From Conoideocrella luteorostrata (taxonomy: Eukaryota; Ascomycota; Sordariomycetes; Hypocreales; Clavicipitaceae): DNA of 64,000 bases. The notes below the pieces were generated by a model that ran no database searches, was not told the origin of the DNA, and was given only the letters and a program-made list of their open reading frames with translations. Of this stretch, positions 33,937-46,009 are shown piece after piece. Location of the stretch: the NCBI GenBank assembly GCA_032433595.1, contig JASWJB010000001.1:186001-250000 (forward strand), given 5' to 3'. Made by a program: the position numbers and the translations under genes. Position 1 is the stretch's first letter. Each line of letters begins with the position of its first letter.

Positions 33937-34498
33937 GGGTTTTGGACGATGGCATGATTTTCCTATTATTGATAAGATTGCGGCTCTTTTTTTTTTTTTT
34001 TTTTGGTAAGCTATCAAGCGGGAATGGGACTGGGTGCCATGCTAAAGTTGATTAGCTGAAAGTTGATATCAAAAGAGTTATATCTGCTTGTTTAGCAGTT
34101 TATTATAGTATGGAAAGCATTGGGGGGCATGTTCAATGATTACTGCAGAAACACACGTCGTACCGCACACCTGGGCCATGCAGAAACGAAAAAAACATCA
34201 CTCACTGGGTTAAATCCTCTTCTGAACATGCATGAAAATAAATATCAGCGGTGGTGAACAGAACATATGTCAACGTTGTGCGGATTTACTTGTGAGGGTG
34301 TAAATGATGACGACGTGCGGTGTGCCCCACCAACCCACCATCCTTCCATCCTTCCATCCTTCCATCCCATCACCATTCTATCTAGATCTTCGGACCCTGC
34401 ACCAATATAAAACACAACTCCAGACTTTGCCTCTCGCCCAACCCACGCCATTTATTTCATTTCGCACAGCACACCTCGTTCCTAGCCCACAGTAGAGC
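33937..34498. other. Intergenic
   Basis: Contains a T run (33988-34004) after the upstream gene, and TCCATCCT tandem units at 34340-34370 before the IRC6-like gene. No gene or dispersed word was found. Confidence 0.45.
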
Positions 34499-35777
34499 AT
34501 GCAAGTCAACAATCCGCGGAGAATACTAGCCGTCAGCTTGGACGGCCAGGCAGGCCACCTCAGCAAAGTTATACAAGGTAGCCTCACCATCTTTACTCAC
34601 AAACCCCGTTTCTAGTTTTCCATGAGCTTAATGTAGATGCGCTATGAGCCATAACATCCTTCCCTCAAACTGTATGGCTTGCTCTCCATATGGAAAACTG
34701 ACACACTCCCCAGACCTCACTGGCTCAAGTCCCCAGCCGGCGTCAACGTCACTCGCCGGAACGACTCACAATCTCTCTCTGAAAACGCAGTACTACACCG
34801 CCACAGTACCCATATGGCTTGACCTCATCGTCTCGCCGTCAGAATGGGCTGCGTCCTTCCTGTCCGACGAAGCAGGCGAGGTTCTTGCCGTGCTGGGCGG
34901 TCTCGTGATCGTCTTTGCGCTGCCCGAGTCCTCTCCAGCGTCGGGCTCTGCGAAGCCTACAGTCACTATAGAGCAGGTACGCGATATGATTCACCATGTG
35001 GGCGAAGTGGTCAACAAGGGCCTGGGGGGGTGGGAATGGGACGGCGTACGACTGGCTATCGGTGTGGGCGAAAGCGATGCCGAGGAGTGGGATGAGTTGT
35101 GCGCGGAGGCTGGGCTGGAGTTTGTGCAGGTGGGCGAAAAGCAGCCGGCCTTGAATGAGTTTGGAGGTATGTTTGTATTTCTTTCCATCCTAGGCCGGGG
35201 GGGTTTTTTTTTTTAAGTTTTAGGATGTATTTCTAGGGCGGAATGCTTTTCATTCGACGCTGCCAGAGCCTGCAATTAACCTAACCACGAGACAGAGAAA
35301 ACTGGCATCGCCCGCGTCAAAGAAGCCATCGAGTCGAATGACTGGGCCGAAGCCGACGGCGACGACCTTTCAGACTTCGGAGAGTTCAAGAAGGCGGATC
35401 ATCCTGACAACCTAGATGCTGAGGATCTCGACGATGCAGAAGATATCAACTTTGGATACGACCCCGCGGACTTTGAAGGCTTGAAAAAGGCCATTTGGGA
35501 AGTAAGTCGGTCCAACGTCGAGGCTGCAGAGGCGGGGGGACGGCCCTCCGGGTCTGACGAGCCGCTGGAATCTACAGGCACAACGACGCAGACGAAACCA
35601 CCCTCAGGGCCGGCAGGGGATTTTGACGGTGAAGTAGAAGACGACGACCAAGTCATGCAAGTAGAAGAGATGATGAGAAAGCTGCAGGCTGTCAGGGAAG
35701 CAGGAGAAGGGCTGCCAGATGCCCAGCGGAGGCGCATGGCCGCAAGGGCTGTGCAGGAGGTAATGAAGGAGCTTTAA
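34499..35777 (+). CDS. IRC6: IRC6 / alpha-gamma-adaptin-binding protein p34-like
   Basis: Three exons, 34499-34577, 34714-35166 and 35296-35777, encode 337 residues. Introns of 136 nt (GTAGCC...CCCCAG) and 129 nt (GTATGT...GACAG with CTAAC branch) join KVIQDLTGS and NEFGEKTGIARV. The N-terminal half is a Rossmann/small-GTPase-like fold (RRILAVSLDG, VPIWLDLIVSP, VLGGLVIVFALP, GVRLAIGVG). The C-terminal half carries the acidic GYDPADFEGLKKAIWE segment and ends in a helix, EEMMRKLQAVREAGEG, typical of the adaptin-binding family (PF10199). Relatives bind clathrin adaptors AP-1/AP-2 and act in vesicle traffic. The symbol follows yeast IRC6; orthology is inferred from family features. Confidence 0.8.
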
Positions 35778-37303
35778 CGTATATTTTGTTGAGCAAGATC
35801 ACACACACTTAGAACGCTTCCAATGAGAGCAGCAAACGCAAGGTTAGAGGCGGACAATTTGGAAGAATAAGGGCAAATCTCAAAACCAGCTGCTCCATCA
35901 AGTTCTTTCCGACAGGAACTCCAGGTCATGCGGTCTTTCAAGCGCAATACATCAAGTCGTTAAGCATCTTCTCACCCGAACATCGTAGTAGCTACTCGCA
36001 TTCCGGTATTCCACGTTATACTCATAAACGGGCTTGCGGCCACTTGTAAAGAGAGTCAAGATTACGGGAGCAATAAACCCCGGACGAAATCAGCTTAGCT
36101 ACGAGGGCAACACCCATCTTGCGCGTACACAACAGCTGTGATCAACCCCTTTCTGGCCGTGAGACATATTATCCAAGTGTGTGGGATTTGCCACACAATA
36201 CATCCGCTCGTCGTCAACAGAGAGAACTTCAAGATCAGAAAGTCTGTGCAGTTCCAGATTCGTCGTGGAACCATGGTGATATTCTATGATGTGGGGCGGG
36301 GAAAGGAGACGTTTCTTATTGCCGGCTGCCTGTACGGAGTATTCCACGTCGGACAGTTAGGTTATTGTCGTCGTTATCGTTGTTCGTCTCGAGTTAGTCT
36401 AGTCATTGCTGAGACGAGATGGATCTTGTGGTCCGCATCGTACATCTGATACATGTATTTATTCGTTCGTATACTTGCTACTCGTCCCGTGGGAGGAGAC
36501 ACAAGGTCTACGAAACAGACCCTCAACGCTGGAAATCCCACCAACGCTGAGCGCAATATCCCGTCTGAATAGTTCCTGCGCCCAGAAGACTTGAAACTGC
36601 CTTATTCATACAACAAACGACGACCCACGAATTTCGCAGCCAATCGCAGCCAATTCATACACCGTTCCGTTCTCTAGGGTAGCGACACTGTCTACCAAAG
36701 ATGAGAGAGCAGTCTACAATGGTCCCAAGAGTGGAACTTTCTTAAACCCCCGCCAAACCACACTGCCTTCAGAACATGGGTTGGCTGGGCCCCATCAATG
36801 TCAGACGGCGAGTCAAGCCAATGTGAATGTGAATGGTGTCTTCGGGAAGAATTCCCGTGTTGTTTCTATGTCAACCACCCGCGGCGTCTAGTTTGGCTCT
36901 AGACATAAAACGACGCCGGGGGAAGCAAGCAAATGCCCTTGTTCAATATATGCATGTAATAGAGCAAGAGACCCCTTCTAGCGACGGATTATGGAGTACA
37001 TATTTTTGAGTTTGGCTGCGGCAAGGCCCAAGCTTACATGGACAGGGGGAGGATGTTGTGCCAGTGTGCCTTGCAGTACGGAGTATCTGGGACCGAAACC
37101 CAACAGGGAAAAAACACCAGGACGAACCCCAAGGACAAAAAAGAAAAAAAACCCACTTGCCCAATAACGAGGTCGCTGTCATTGCGCCTCTAAAACAGTC
37201 AGTACTGAGAGTGCAAAATCTGGGCATATCTGATCGACTGTTGAGCACTTGAGACGATGGGCTGACTCAGGAAGTCTCCGGTCAATGACGATCGATTTGA
37301 GAC

Positions 37304-38973
37304 TACTCCGTATACTCCGTAGTATGGGCTATGGAGTACTCCGTACGGAGTGTATAGTATGTACACAACTTTACATGACAGCAGCCGTCACAAAAGGGTC
37401 TCATGACAAGACCCTCAGCACTGGGCAGACCTGGACACTACGCTTGAAGGCTGAGAAGTACTCTTTGACGAGAAAACAGTACGGAGTATGGCGAAGTTAT
37501 TCGGCTGGCGAGAATAAATAAACATAATACGTTGCTTAGGATTGCTTTGTGCTCTACTTTATTGTACTGTATAATGTAATAATTAGTCATATGATACTGT
37601 AACGACTCGGTACTCAGAGCACGACTACAGGATGGAGCATTCCGTCGAGCAATCAGTCGACGGAACCGGTCATCCATCGGATAATGCTTGGTTCACCGAC
37701 AAATAGCCGTGACAAAGTTAGTATGGCAGCTCCCTGTAATAGGATAGGATATGCATCGCAGCAGGAGACACAACAGAACGGTGAACTGAACGTCAGTTAT
37801 GCAGTTTAAAGGGAGTCAAGTGTGGCAACTGTACGGAGTACTCCGTACAACAGTACTGAATGCAAAGGGCTAGATTGGACTAGTTTCTCGGCAGACAGCA
37901 GTCGGCTTGGTCGGAATTGCAAGTAGATAAGTATGTGCTCCGTACGGAGTACTACAAAATGGTATGGTATGGTGCATAATACAGCGGGGAAAAAGGTAAA
38001 AAAGTAAAAATTAAAAAGGGAAAGGGAAAGGGGAAAAAAGAAACGAAGACTCCATTGCGGCACTCGGGATGCGACAGTCGACACTCGCGATGGCATGTGG
38101 CCGGTTGAGTGGAGACCGGAGACCGGGGGGCACACACGCAGAGCCTGTTCGCTGCCGCGAGGGCTGGAGGGCAACAAAGGGCACAGACGGACAGGTCCAG
38201 GGTCCTAGTCAGGGGTAGTAGTTGGAGTGTCTTGAGCGTCTAGCATAACAACACTGATGTCTTGGTGTCAAGCCTTCCTGCGGCTTACTGGCAAGTACTC
38301 CGTACTGTGGAGGCAACTCAGCCGCCCAACGAGCAAGAAAAGCAAGCTAGCAGATCGACAAAGCCTCCAGTTATCGTACGGAGTACGGCGTATACGACAT
38401 GGAATTGGCGCCGAGTTCGATCGTCAGCAAGTACGGAGTACAGTTAATACCATGTTGAGCATGTGTGAGTTTTTTTTGTATCAAGTACTCCGTATGCAAT
38501 ACAATATTGTTTGAGCCTGTCATACCTGCTTTGTTTACGGAGTAACTTCCTCCATGCCAAGGTAGATAAGCATGGTGAACAATGACATTGTAAGAAAAGC
38601 GCTGTGTTTTCTTGGTGTTGTTTGGTTAAGCTGGCACAATAGGGAGTACGGAGCATGGAGTACTGTCAGCGACGCCGGGGCCAAGGAAGCAAGAATGACG
38701 ACACATGACAAGGGTGTTAGCTGGAAACTGCGGTCAATGACCCCTGGTAGTCTTTTTCGTTGGTACTTATAACATCCGGGCTGTTTCCTCGAACTTGAAG
38801 CGCTCTTAAAGACCGGAAGCGGTCTCGTTTTAGCGGTGAACGATGCTGCGTACTTGGCACTTTGCATGGACGGCTCAAACACCAAATAGGCAGAATGGTA
38901 GTAACTACTGAACCAAGTAGTATTCTGCACTACTAATGATCCGTAGAGCTTGTACGGAGTACTGTACGGAGTA
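37304..38973. repeat. Dense cluster of TACGGAGTA/TACTCCGTA words
   Basis: Exact copies start at 37304, 37313, 37337, 37480, 37832, 37839, 37943, 38296, 38377, 38432, 38486, 38536, 38953 and 38965. 37830-37849 is a perfect 20-base palindrome made of two inverted copies sharing TA. The flanks differ from copy to copy, so this is not a simple duplicated transposon. Confidence 0.9.
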
Positions 38974-41191
38974 GGGAGTAGGGAGTAATGGTTTGGCAAT
39001 CGAAGCTCAGGCAGCATCCTCTTGTCGGTGCGAGCTCCGCAGTGTGGCGACATGGGGGTTGGTCGACAAAGGCGCTACTGCAGGAACATGGCGGGTCTAC
39101 GGAGTAGTCGCCGCCGATATGCATGTTGGCGTCGTCCGTAAATACAATCGTCGCCTGCGCGCTCTGCAGCTATATCAATTTCTTTTACCGTGTGGACATC
39201 TGCAACCATGGTATTCCATCGCCAGCGTTGGCTTCCATTTAGAGGGCGTCTTTATAATTCATTAACCACGCGATACTTAGTGATTGGATACTGGCCATCG
39301 GATGTTTTGCTCGCACTCCTTGCTTTTGTCGATCAGATACGGACTCGTCGGCCGCTATTGCATGGCATGAGATAAATGAAGCTCCGACATGAAGGACTCA
39401 TTGCATCCATCGGCAAAGAGAGCAATTGGCCGGTCGTCAATACGAAGCTGGAATTCTCTGTCAGCGGCTGATATCCAGTTTGGTCGGAAATTTGCGATTG
39501 TGCGGCGTCTGACTATCTGGAGTAGCGGGAATACCATCCCACGCCAATGGGCCATCAAGTGTGGGGGTTTCAATTTTTTTTTTCGGAAACCTCTCTCTAA
39601 TAAGATGAGTCGAGCTTGATAAATGTGTTCTGGGGGTTGTGCTAGACTCTGAAAGGGATGAGGGTTTTGGAAAAAAAGAAAAAAAAAACCATACAGAGAC
39701 CGCGCAACATGGGGAAAGACTCCGAAAACAGAAACCTAAGTAGTCGCGGTTTAGAAGGACCTTGTTGCTTGTAAGCAGGAGCAACCTGGCCCGGCCGCGT
39801 AGTTGCCAGAATTGCTGTGATGTGATCATATCTATTGCATCATGGCCAACCTTCAAGAGGCCTGCCGCTTTCCCATGCGTAGAGAGGCTAGACTTGACCA
39901 ACGTGCTTTGTCCGTTCATCCCCACTCTTGGATGCAGTTACGGCTCAATTGAGCGATCGAGACTGTTCACGGCTGTACGGAGTACTCAATATTGTACTTC
40001 GTACTCCGCAGAATTGGTTGAGAATCCCGCGCCAGGCCACAGACCAGCAAGAAGAGCCTGTATGTCTTAGCCAAGGCATGCCGACCTGAACACGGACGAC
40101 GGCACACCGAGTATCGTGTACAGATGGCCAAGCAAACGCTGAGACATGGAGGCCCGAAAGAGTTTGGAACCGACGCGGTCGCGAAGGGGTCCAAAGCCGC
40201 AGCATAAGCCGTTGAGAACCTTGCTTAGTGTGCCGCGCAGCCCGTCTCTCAGGTCGGATAGCACATTTGAGGCCGTTCTGTTATGCGCATAATCAGTTGT
40301 GGCCGAGACCGTGATCCGTCACCCGGCTTTACGCGCAACAAGCTCATCTTGTCAACACGCCACATGTGAGCACGACTTTCGTTGTCAGACGGCCTGTAGG
40401 ACGTGGCGCTGGTGCTCAAAGCTTGCGCCGGATCCTAAATTTTGCAATAACAGGCGCGAGATTTGCTTTGGACGTTGATGTGTACCGCCGTATGGAGTAC
40501 TATTACTCCGTAGGCACTTTCTCGAGGCGATTTTCCTTACCTCCCGTCGGGTATGCTTGCGTCACAAAAGATAGCAAAAGCGTTCCGCACTCCTTACTCT
40601 GTACTCCGTACTCCGTGCTCTGTATGCACATGACTTACGGCTGCCATACGCCCTACAGCCAAGTGTGGTGGGAAGGACCTTTGGCAACCATCTCGACGAC
40701 TGGCTAGCAGTCTACTTGGAATCTTATCGTCAGCCGGATGTAATGACTACACAAGTACTCTATACTCCGTGCCCCGTATTACTGTACGATATTGACGGAG
40801 TACTACACGCAGAGTATTGCGTGGTAATATGCGTATCAATACAGTGACGGATACCCTGGCCGAGTATGTGAGGAAAGTCTTGATGGAGTAGTAGCAAGAG
40901 GGGACATCTTGCAATAAGGGAAGCTTGCCGTGGCTATACGGACGGAGTACGAAGTACGGTTTTCGCATTGAACCAAATACTGCGCACAATCATCCCGAGT
41001 ATATGGCTAACTAACATGTCAGATCGAAAGACAACTGCCTGACTTGGCTAACCAATCATGACTGCCGTCTGGAGGGTTGCATCTCCTATCAGTCTCCGAT
41101 GGGCGCTATGATTCGTTCAACAAATTCAACAGGGGTTGAAAAGGTGGTGGTGTATGGTATGCGAGGCTCTGTGTCGGTCAACACAACACAG

Positions 41192-41295
41192 CACGCATCA
41201 CGTACCACGCATCACAAACCGCAGAGCACACAGCTCACGGCATACTAACTAGCACACACACATCTGGCAACACGCATCACGCATCACGCATCACA
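41192..41295. repeat. CATCACG low-complexity repeat
   Basis: Irregular repeats of CACGCATCA, ending in three consecutive ACGCATC units. Intergenic; no coding potential. Confidence 0.7.
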
Positions 41296-42567
41296 CAACT
41301 CGCAGAAACAACCAACCTGGGAACCTGGGAACTAACCTAGTCCTGGGCAGGCAAACCCACAGCCAAACCAAGCCAGTGGGGTTACACATTCACACATACC
41401 CCTGCTTCTGATAGTCTTTTTAGCCTCCTCACAATGGAGGTCCAAGACGTCTTTCCTGCCTGAGGTATGTGCACGACGCATCAGCGGAGTCTTTGGCGCG
41501 AAACTGCAACCCCTGAACAGATACTAAAAATGTACCGTGCCATGTGCCCCATCCAGAGCGCGTCACGGTGCAATGCCGTCAGGAAGCCAGAGAGCAAGTA
41601 AGCCCGCAAGCACAGCGATCAAGCAATCTGGTCTATTGTGTATTTTGTGCATGCAATAGTAGGACCGGCGAGTTAGGATGAGACAGAGCGACCCGGAGAC
41701 ATATCAAAACAGCTGAGCCAACCTCAGTCGCGACTGTTCTCCGTTCTCCGTTCTCCGCCACCTCTTGAGTACTGTTGGAGCGAGGCACCGCACGAGGCCG
41801 GCATGACTGGTGGAGAATTTGGCTCAGGCACCAGGCCAAGCACGGGACACGCCAAGAGGGGCTGCCTGATTGGAGCGACGACCGATAGGGGAAAGTCCAG
41901 GCACCGTGAATTCAGGAACCCGCGTGTGTGCATCCATCTTTTACCCACACCACAACCACATTCGAGATGGGCGCATCCCTATTCTGTGCTGTATTACTCG
42001 TACGTGCTCCGTACGGACGGTTTGTAGTACCGTCTGGAGTACCGTCTGGGAACCGTCGAGCTATCGAGCGAGCGGGTAGCCAGCTACGTGCTCTTGAGAT
42101 ATTGACTACTTGGACCCGCTTGGGCGTACAATGTCTGGATGTACGGAGGGCAACAAAAGCTGTTTTGTAGGATGTGACGTACAGACTTGCCAAGGCTGAA
42201 GCGATGGATGGCTGTGCTACCAGCATGCGGAGAGCCTTCTTGTCTATTCCGCATCATGGAGCATGCATTGTTTACTCTAGTCCAGAGGCAGGGCGACGCG
42301 AGGATTGACATTGACGCTGACCAACTTCATTTCTCAGCCCGCCACAAGCGCATCGAGCGGCTGTCTTGAGCTTTCATGCTGCCGAACCAGGCGCGGCACA
42401 TGGAAGTACTAGTTGACTGCTAGGCTTCAACGTCAACGCCCCCGTCCCGATCTGACCACTCAGCACTGCAGGTGCTCGACGCCATGTTGCCAGGCGCTGT
42501 GTGGGTGAAGCGGCATCCAGGCCGGCGAGGTACCCTCAAAGTCGAGACAAATCGGTTGCTTTCACGG

Positions 42568-42649
42568 TACTCCGTACATACAATACAACCGTTGTACGGA
42601 GTACTCCGTATCGTATTGTATTGCATGCTGCACTACGGAGTACGGAGTA
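42568..42649. repeat. Lattice of inverted and direct TACGGAGTA words
   Basis: Exact copies start at 42568, 42595, 42602, 42634 and 42641. 42595-42610 is an inverted pair and 42634-42649 a direct pair, each sharing the terminal TA. ATACAATAC and GTATTGTATTG segments between them form an additional inverted arrangement. Confidence 0.9.
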
Positions 42650-44003
42650 CTCGAATCCTATGACTCCGTACTATCCAAGACGGAGTGACGGACTGCGGAG
42701 TACGTCTGGTGGTGTCTGGCGTGCCTGGGTCCTGGGCATTGGGCCGACCAGTCAGAGGCGCAGGTGTGAGTGGGCGGGCGACTGGAGGCGCCAATCTAGT
42801 ACTCGCAGGGTACATCGGCTGGCGGGTAGCTTTGTATCAGCTCCAAGTACCCTGGTTAAACCGCATGCTGCAAGTGGTTTGGGGGTCTGGGAGAACGGAG
42901 GACAGGAGGGGCTATTGGCCTGTCGTTCCTTTTCCTGCTCTTGTCAAGAACAGGAACTGGCACAGGGCGGAGCAGCGCAGCTCACCACTAGCTGCATGGT
43001 TGATGGTGGTGGTGGATGGCGAGGATGGAGTCTTGCCGAGCCTGTTCCAGAGGCTTGTCTAGGGCCTGTTCCTGCAGCCAGTGGTGCGGTCTGGCCTGCC
43101 AGACCGGATGTTGCAAGTGTCTGGCGTCCAGCTGGCTCGGTCGTATCAGGAGTCTGGCCTGGCCTGGTCGACGAACGGCGTGGTCGCTCGATGTGCCCAA
43201 GCAGTCGAGGTCTGTCGGGATGTCTGCTTCTGTCCCCCCTCCCCCCCCCTGTGCTCGCTAGCTCTCCAGTGGTACCTTCTGCATGGTACTCCGTGAGTAC
43301 GCACAACGCAGCACGAGCAGCCTGGGAAAGCTGGGCTGGTCTAGGTGTGTAGTGTGATGCTCCCCCCCCTCTGCGCCTGTGCCGGCTGTGGCCCGTAGGG
43401 TTCCTTTTCTCCCCGTCCTCCCATCCTCCGTTTTTCTCTCTCCTCCGTCTTCTTCATCACCATCCCCCGAATCTGAGTTCTTCTGCTAATTCCTTTCCTT
43501 TCCCGACTTTTTTCTTTCCTTTCCAGTCACTCTCTTGTTGTTTAGCAGCCATTTCGGCACCCGTCACTCTTTCCGGGTCCATTACACTCATTCGGCTACT
43601 TACCGACGACATCGACCATCGAGACGACGTCGCTCCCCGAGTCCCTCATTCGCTTATAGCATTTTGGAGACCACATTCTTTACATAACTTGTTATCTGCA
43701 TACACTGCACACCTTCGCTACTTTCCTTATTATTAGCTTTGAACAAAAATACATTTTTGCGATCCTGCATTACCTCACCGTCTTGGACTCACCCGCGCGG
43801 CCTGGGTTTGTCTGACCCCTTACAGTCGAATACATCTCAGAACACGAACGGGATCTTGCGACAGCTAGCTGTGTCCCGATTTGAACTCGTCCCGCGAACT
43901 TGGGCGAGTCTACATCGGCAAACCCATATTTGTGGTCGACATTCGTTTACCACACGTCTACAAGAAGTACTGCTCTCAACACCGCTACCCGCCCGGTTTC
44001 AAG

Positions 44004-46009
44004 ATGAAGACCGAAGTCGAGCACGATCTGGCTTTGAACAGTTTTGGCTCATTGCATGACGACCACATGGACGCTGCCGAGAGCGAAATCGCAACGCCCA
44101 CGCCCACATCTTCGTCAAAACAGTCGCCCTCTCAATGCAGCTCTGGTGGCAACGGCCCGACCAATTCCAAACGTCCTCCCAGGAAGAGCACACTGACTCA
44201 ACAGCAGAAGAACCAGAAGAGACAGAGGGCAACTCAGGACCAGCTTACCATCCTGGAAGTCGAGTTCAACAAGAATCCTACACCCACTGCTGGAGTTAGG
44301 GAGAGAATAGCAGAAGACATTAACATGACCGAGAGGTCTGTTCAGATTTGGTTCCAGAATCGGTATGTGGACATTATGCACTTTGGGGACATTTTATTAC
44401 TAAACTTTCAAATCTAATGATTGTTAGTCGTGCCAAGATTAAGTTATTGGCCAAGAAGAGTCTGGAAACCGGTGAGGACATTGACTCAATCCCGGAGTCT
44501 ATGCGCGCGTACCTGGCCATGCAAGCTATGGAGACTGGCAAAGGCTTGGGAGGCAGCTATCTCGGACGGACTGGCCTGATGCCCTTTGGTCATAATGGAA
44601 TGCTCCTCGCTGGTGATCAATCCGGACAAGGAAAAGTTTGTATGTGATTATATGTCCGCAACTATCGTACCTACTCCAAGCAGACGAACTAACTTTCGCT
44701 TTGTCTAGTAATCCACCATCTTACGTGCCGTTCTCTGAGTATCGGAAAGTGGACGCGAGTTGGGCAGAACACAATGGACCTTATCATTTTCTATTCGCCC
44801 GATAAGTGTACCATGACCTACTATATCAACAATGAACAGGCTGGATATAAGATCGAGTACCCCTTTTCATACATCAAGAACATTTGGCTGGAAAATAATG
44901 AGGGAGACCCCAGTAAGATGGGTGGCATTGTCATTGAATTGAACCGTGCCCCTACCTTTCACATGGATTCCTCACCGAACACCAATGGCTTCACCCAGGT
45001 AGGTGACTTCACTGAGGATCTTCAAGCAACACAGTGCATGATTCATCATCTCGGTGGTAATCCGAAGGTCTTGACGAACCAGTTGGCCAAACTGGTGTCA
45101 CTCGATTCCTTCATGAATCGACATAGTCCCCAGCACTTTGCCGGGGCCCCCGTGTACGACCATCACGCGATTTCCGTGTCTGCTCCGGTATCGCCTACCG
45201 CACGACCATCGTCACAACCAAATTTCAATCAACCTCACACCGCTATAATGCCGGAGCATTGGGGCATGAGCCAGATGCATTCTGCTATGCGCCCCCCGCA
45301 TGGCCACAAGAGACAGCGCAGTCGATCGGTACCCGGCCCTATCGACTTCGCCATGTTCCAAAACCAGCCGATGCCTTCATTTTACATTCAACCGCCCGGT
45401 GAGATGGGTCCTCCTCAGCACAATCCTAACATTTATGCGCCTGTTCCACAACAACCGAGTGGTATGGGTCACAATCTGAGGATTGACACGCAAGCTGGCT
45501 TCGGTCTTGACATGCGTCAGTATCCAATGTCAGCTACTACTGCCTCACCCTCCGAGTTTCCCCCAAGCCCTGCCGGCACCTACCTGTCCCAGGGGCCGGA
45601 GACAGGACCCCTGCCGCCTAGTAATTTCGGAACCCCCTACAGCAACGGTGCTTTTTTGTCTCCAATGGTTGGTGCTGAGAATGGTGGCACCATGTCTCCC
45701 ATGGCTTATCATAGCGGTGCTGGCGAACCATCCATCGTCGAACAGTCACCACCAATGTCGATGATGGGTCGTCCTGGTTCCGCTGAACTTTATGCTACCC
45801 ACGACGGTGGTTGCGCAGTTTCTGAGGATGGCGTCAGCCTCAATGAGATGTATTCAAAGCACACGATCAACCTCCCTATGCATGGTCAATCCCCAGGCAC
45901 CTTCGTTCACCAGCAACAAGCTGAATTGGATATGGATCAACTAGTACAGTTCGATCACGTCGACCCCGTCAGCTTGTCACCCGAGTCGGTGCACCCACAG
46001 ATACAATGA
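44004..46009 (+). CDS. HTF1: Homeobox transcription factor, Htf1/MoHox2-like
   Basis: Three exons, 44004-44362, 44428-44639 and 44709-46009, encode 623 residues. Introns of 65 nt (GTATGT...TTGTTAG) and 69 nt (GTATGT...TCTAG) join QNRRAKIK and GKVLIHHLTC. The homeodomain spans about residues 70-130, with [18 protein letters not shown] and recognition helix [17 protein letters not shown]; intron 1 splits an arginine codon in that helix. A conserved downstream domain ([19 protein letters not shown], then [20 protein letters not shown]) is shared with fungal Htf1/Hoy1-type factors. The tail is long, P/S/M/Q-rich. Htf1 relatives control phialide and conidium formation. The start is the ATG at MKTEVEHDL; an earlier in-frame start cannot be excluded. 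It is isolated in about 14 kb of sequence. Confidence 0.88.

Larger units (their letters stand above)
35778..44003. other. Gene desert upstream of the homeobox gene, rich in 9-base palindromic word
   Basis: 8.2 kb without a supportable gene. At least 25 exact TACGGAGTA/TACTCCGTA copies lie between 36333 and 42649, many paired or overlapping. A CATCACG-rich low-complexity stretch lies at 41192-41295. 42.7-43.3 kb is GC-rich with CTGGCC words. 43380-43560 is strongly pyrimidine-rich and is probably the promoter/leader of the homeobox gene. Long open frames here (such as 42501-43352) run through repeat copies and show no domains. Confidence 0.6.

Noticed and set aside
37304..37352. MITE or LTR transposon made of the repeat words
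   Set aside because: No target-site duplication, no longer terminal inverted repeats and no shared internal sequence between copies could be seen; only the 9-base word itself is conserved.
39355..39573. Minus-strand frame with ADREFQLRIDDRPIALFADG
   Set aside because: Composition is protein-like, but no family is recognised and frames on both sides break. Kept out of the gene list as too weak even for a relic.
42501..43352. Plus-strand open frame of 283 codons
   Set aside because: It runs through several copies of the 9-base repeat (giving peptides such as STEYS) and GC-rich low-complexity sequence. It has no domain and lies in the upstream region of the homeobox gene; the openness is explained by composition.
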